From Aquimarina sediminis (GTDB lineage Bacteria > Bacteroidota > Bacteroidia > Flavobacteriales > Flavobacteriaceae): a stretch of DNA of 64,000 bases. The translations under genes were made by a program, and so were the position numbers. The stretch lies in contig NZ_POYJ01000005.1 of the NCBI RefSeq assembly GCF_002895435.1, positions 271,232 to 335,231 on the forward strand. The letters are read 5' to 3'. This document shows positions 63,805-64,000 of the stretch, piece by piece. The notes under the pieces were generated by a model. The model worked only from the letters and a program-made list of their open reading frames with translations, had not been told where the DNA came from and did not search any database. The first letter of the stretch is position 1. Each line of letters opens with the position of its first letter.

Positions 63805-64000
63805 TTTGGGTATTGCTTTCTTGGTGGGGATTATATATTTCTCGCAAAACTAAATGAATTTTGGTCAACTTAAAACCTGAATTCGATCTAAGTATTTAGC
63901 AGAATAGTGCTAATTGGTTTGATTTGATAGTTTCAAATTTGATTTCTGGTTTCTTTTCTTGAAAAGAATAAGCAATAAGACTAGCTACAAGATTAGTAAT

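Noticed and set aside
1..64000. tRNA, rRNA, insertion sequences and prophage
   Set aside because: No cloverleaf, rRNA core, transposase or phage structural sequence was recognised on either strand.

Overview
The window reads as part of the chromosome of a low-GC marine-type Flavobacteriia (Bacteroidota). The evidence is a SusC/SusD pair, many SPII lipoproteins, a type IX secretion (Por) C-terminal tail, LytTR and hybrid sensor kinases, AT-rich intergenic DNA and almost no Shine-Dalgarno sequences. Genus cannot be fixed from sequence alone; an Aquimarina-like flavobacterium is only a guess. I found no rRNA, tRNA, CRISPR array, insertion sequence or phage gene.

Left flank (1-9.5 kb) is housekeeping and accessory material: a HAD hydrolase, then a Crp/Fnr-type regulator followed by a near-consensus CRP-type palindrome and a small operon (4-OT tautomerase, an SDR lacking its catalytic tyrosine, an NTF2-like protein) closed by an 18-bp terminator stem. 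After these come a DUF1330 protein, a hypothetical, a strictly 21-bp-periodic noncoding array, an Fe-S uracil-DNA glycosylase, a hypothetical, a YdeI/OmpD-like protein, a secreted EEP-fold hydrolase, and a LytS/LytTR two-component pair divergent from the next region.

The core (9.67-56.9 kb) is one very large same-strand polysaccharide/glycoprotein utilisation locus of about 24 genes. It contains four GH92 alpha-mannosidases, a GH18-like secreted protein with two discoidin domains and a T9SS tail, a cytoplasmic GH130 mannoside phosphorylase, a CBM9-like protein, a GHL10-like lipoprotein, a glycosylasparaginase, a GH20 hexosaminidase, two GH29 fucosidases, a DUF4838 protein, two FGly-sulfatases, ManA, SusC/SusD, a giant FG-GAP/ASPIC protein, an SSS and an MFS transporter, a ROK kinase, a NagB-PIG-L fusion, a GH97 and a GH65. 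Together they match the bonds of an asparagine-linked high-mannose glycan: alpha-Glc caps (GH97/GH65), alpha-Man arms (GH92), fucose and sulfate decorations (GH29, sulfatases), chitobiose core (GH18-like/GH20), the Man-beta-1,4-GlcNAc core bond (GH130) and the GlcNAc-Asn bond (glycosylasparaginase). ManA, a ROK kinase and NagB-PIG-L would feed mannose and GlcNAc into glycolysis. A shared TTATTGATCGAAAA-like motif lies upstream of three of its transcription units.

Right flank (56.9-64 kb) holds two tiny ORFs (one a possible zinc ribbon), a WG-repeat protein, a roughly 940-bp gene-free stretch with an orphan terminator hairpin, a GAF/HisKA/REC hybrid kinase, and a divergent pair made of a hypothetical lipoprotein and a membrane-spanning ToxR-like winged-helix regulator. 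The gap between that pair carries four helically phased TGTCAA repeats. A GNAT acetyltransferase ends the window.
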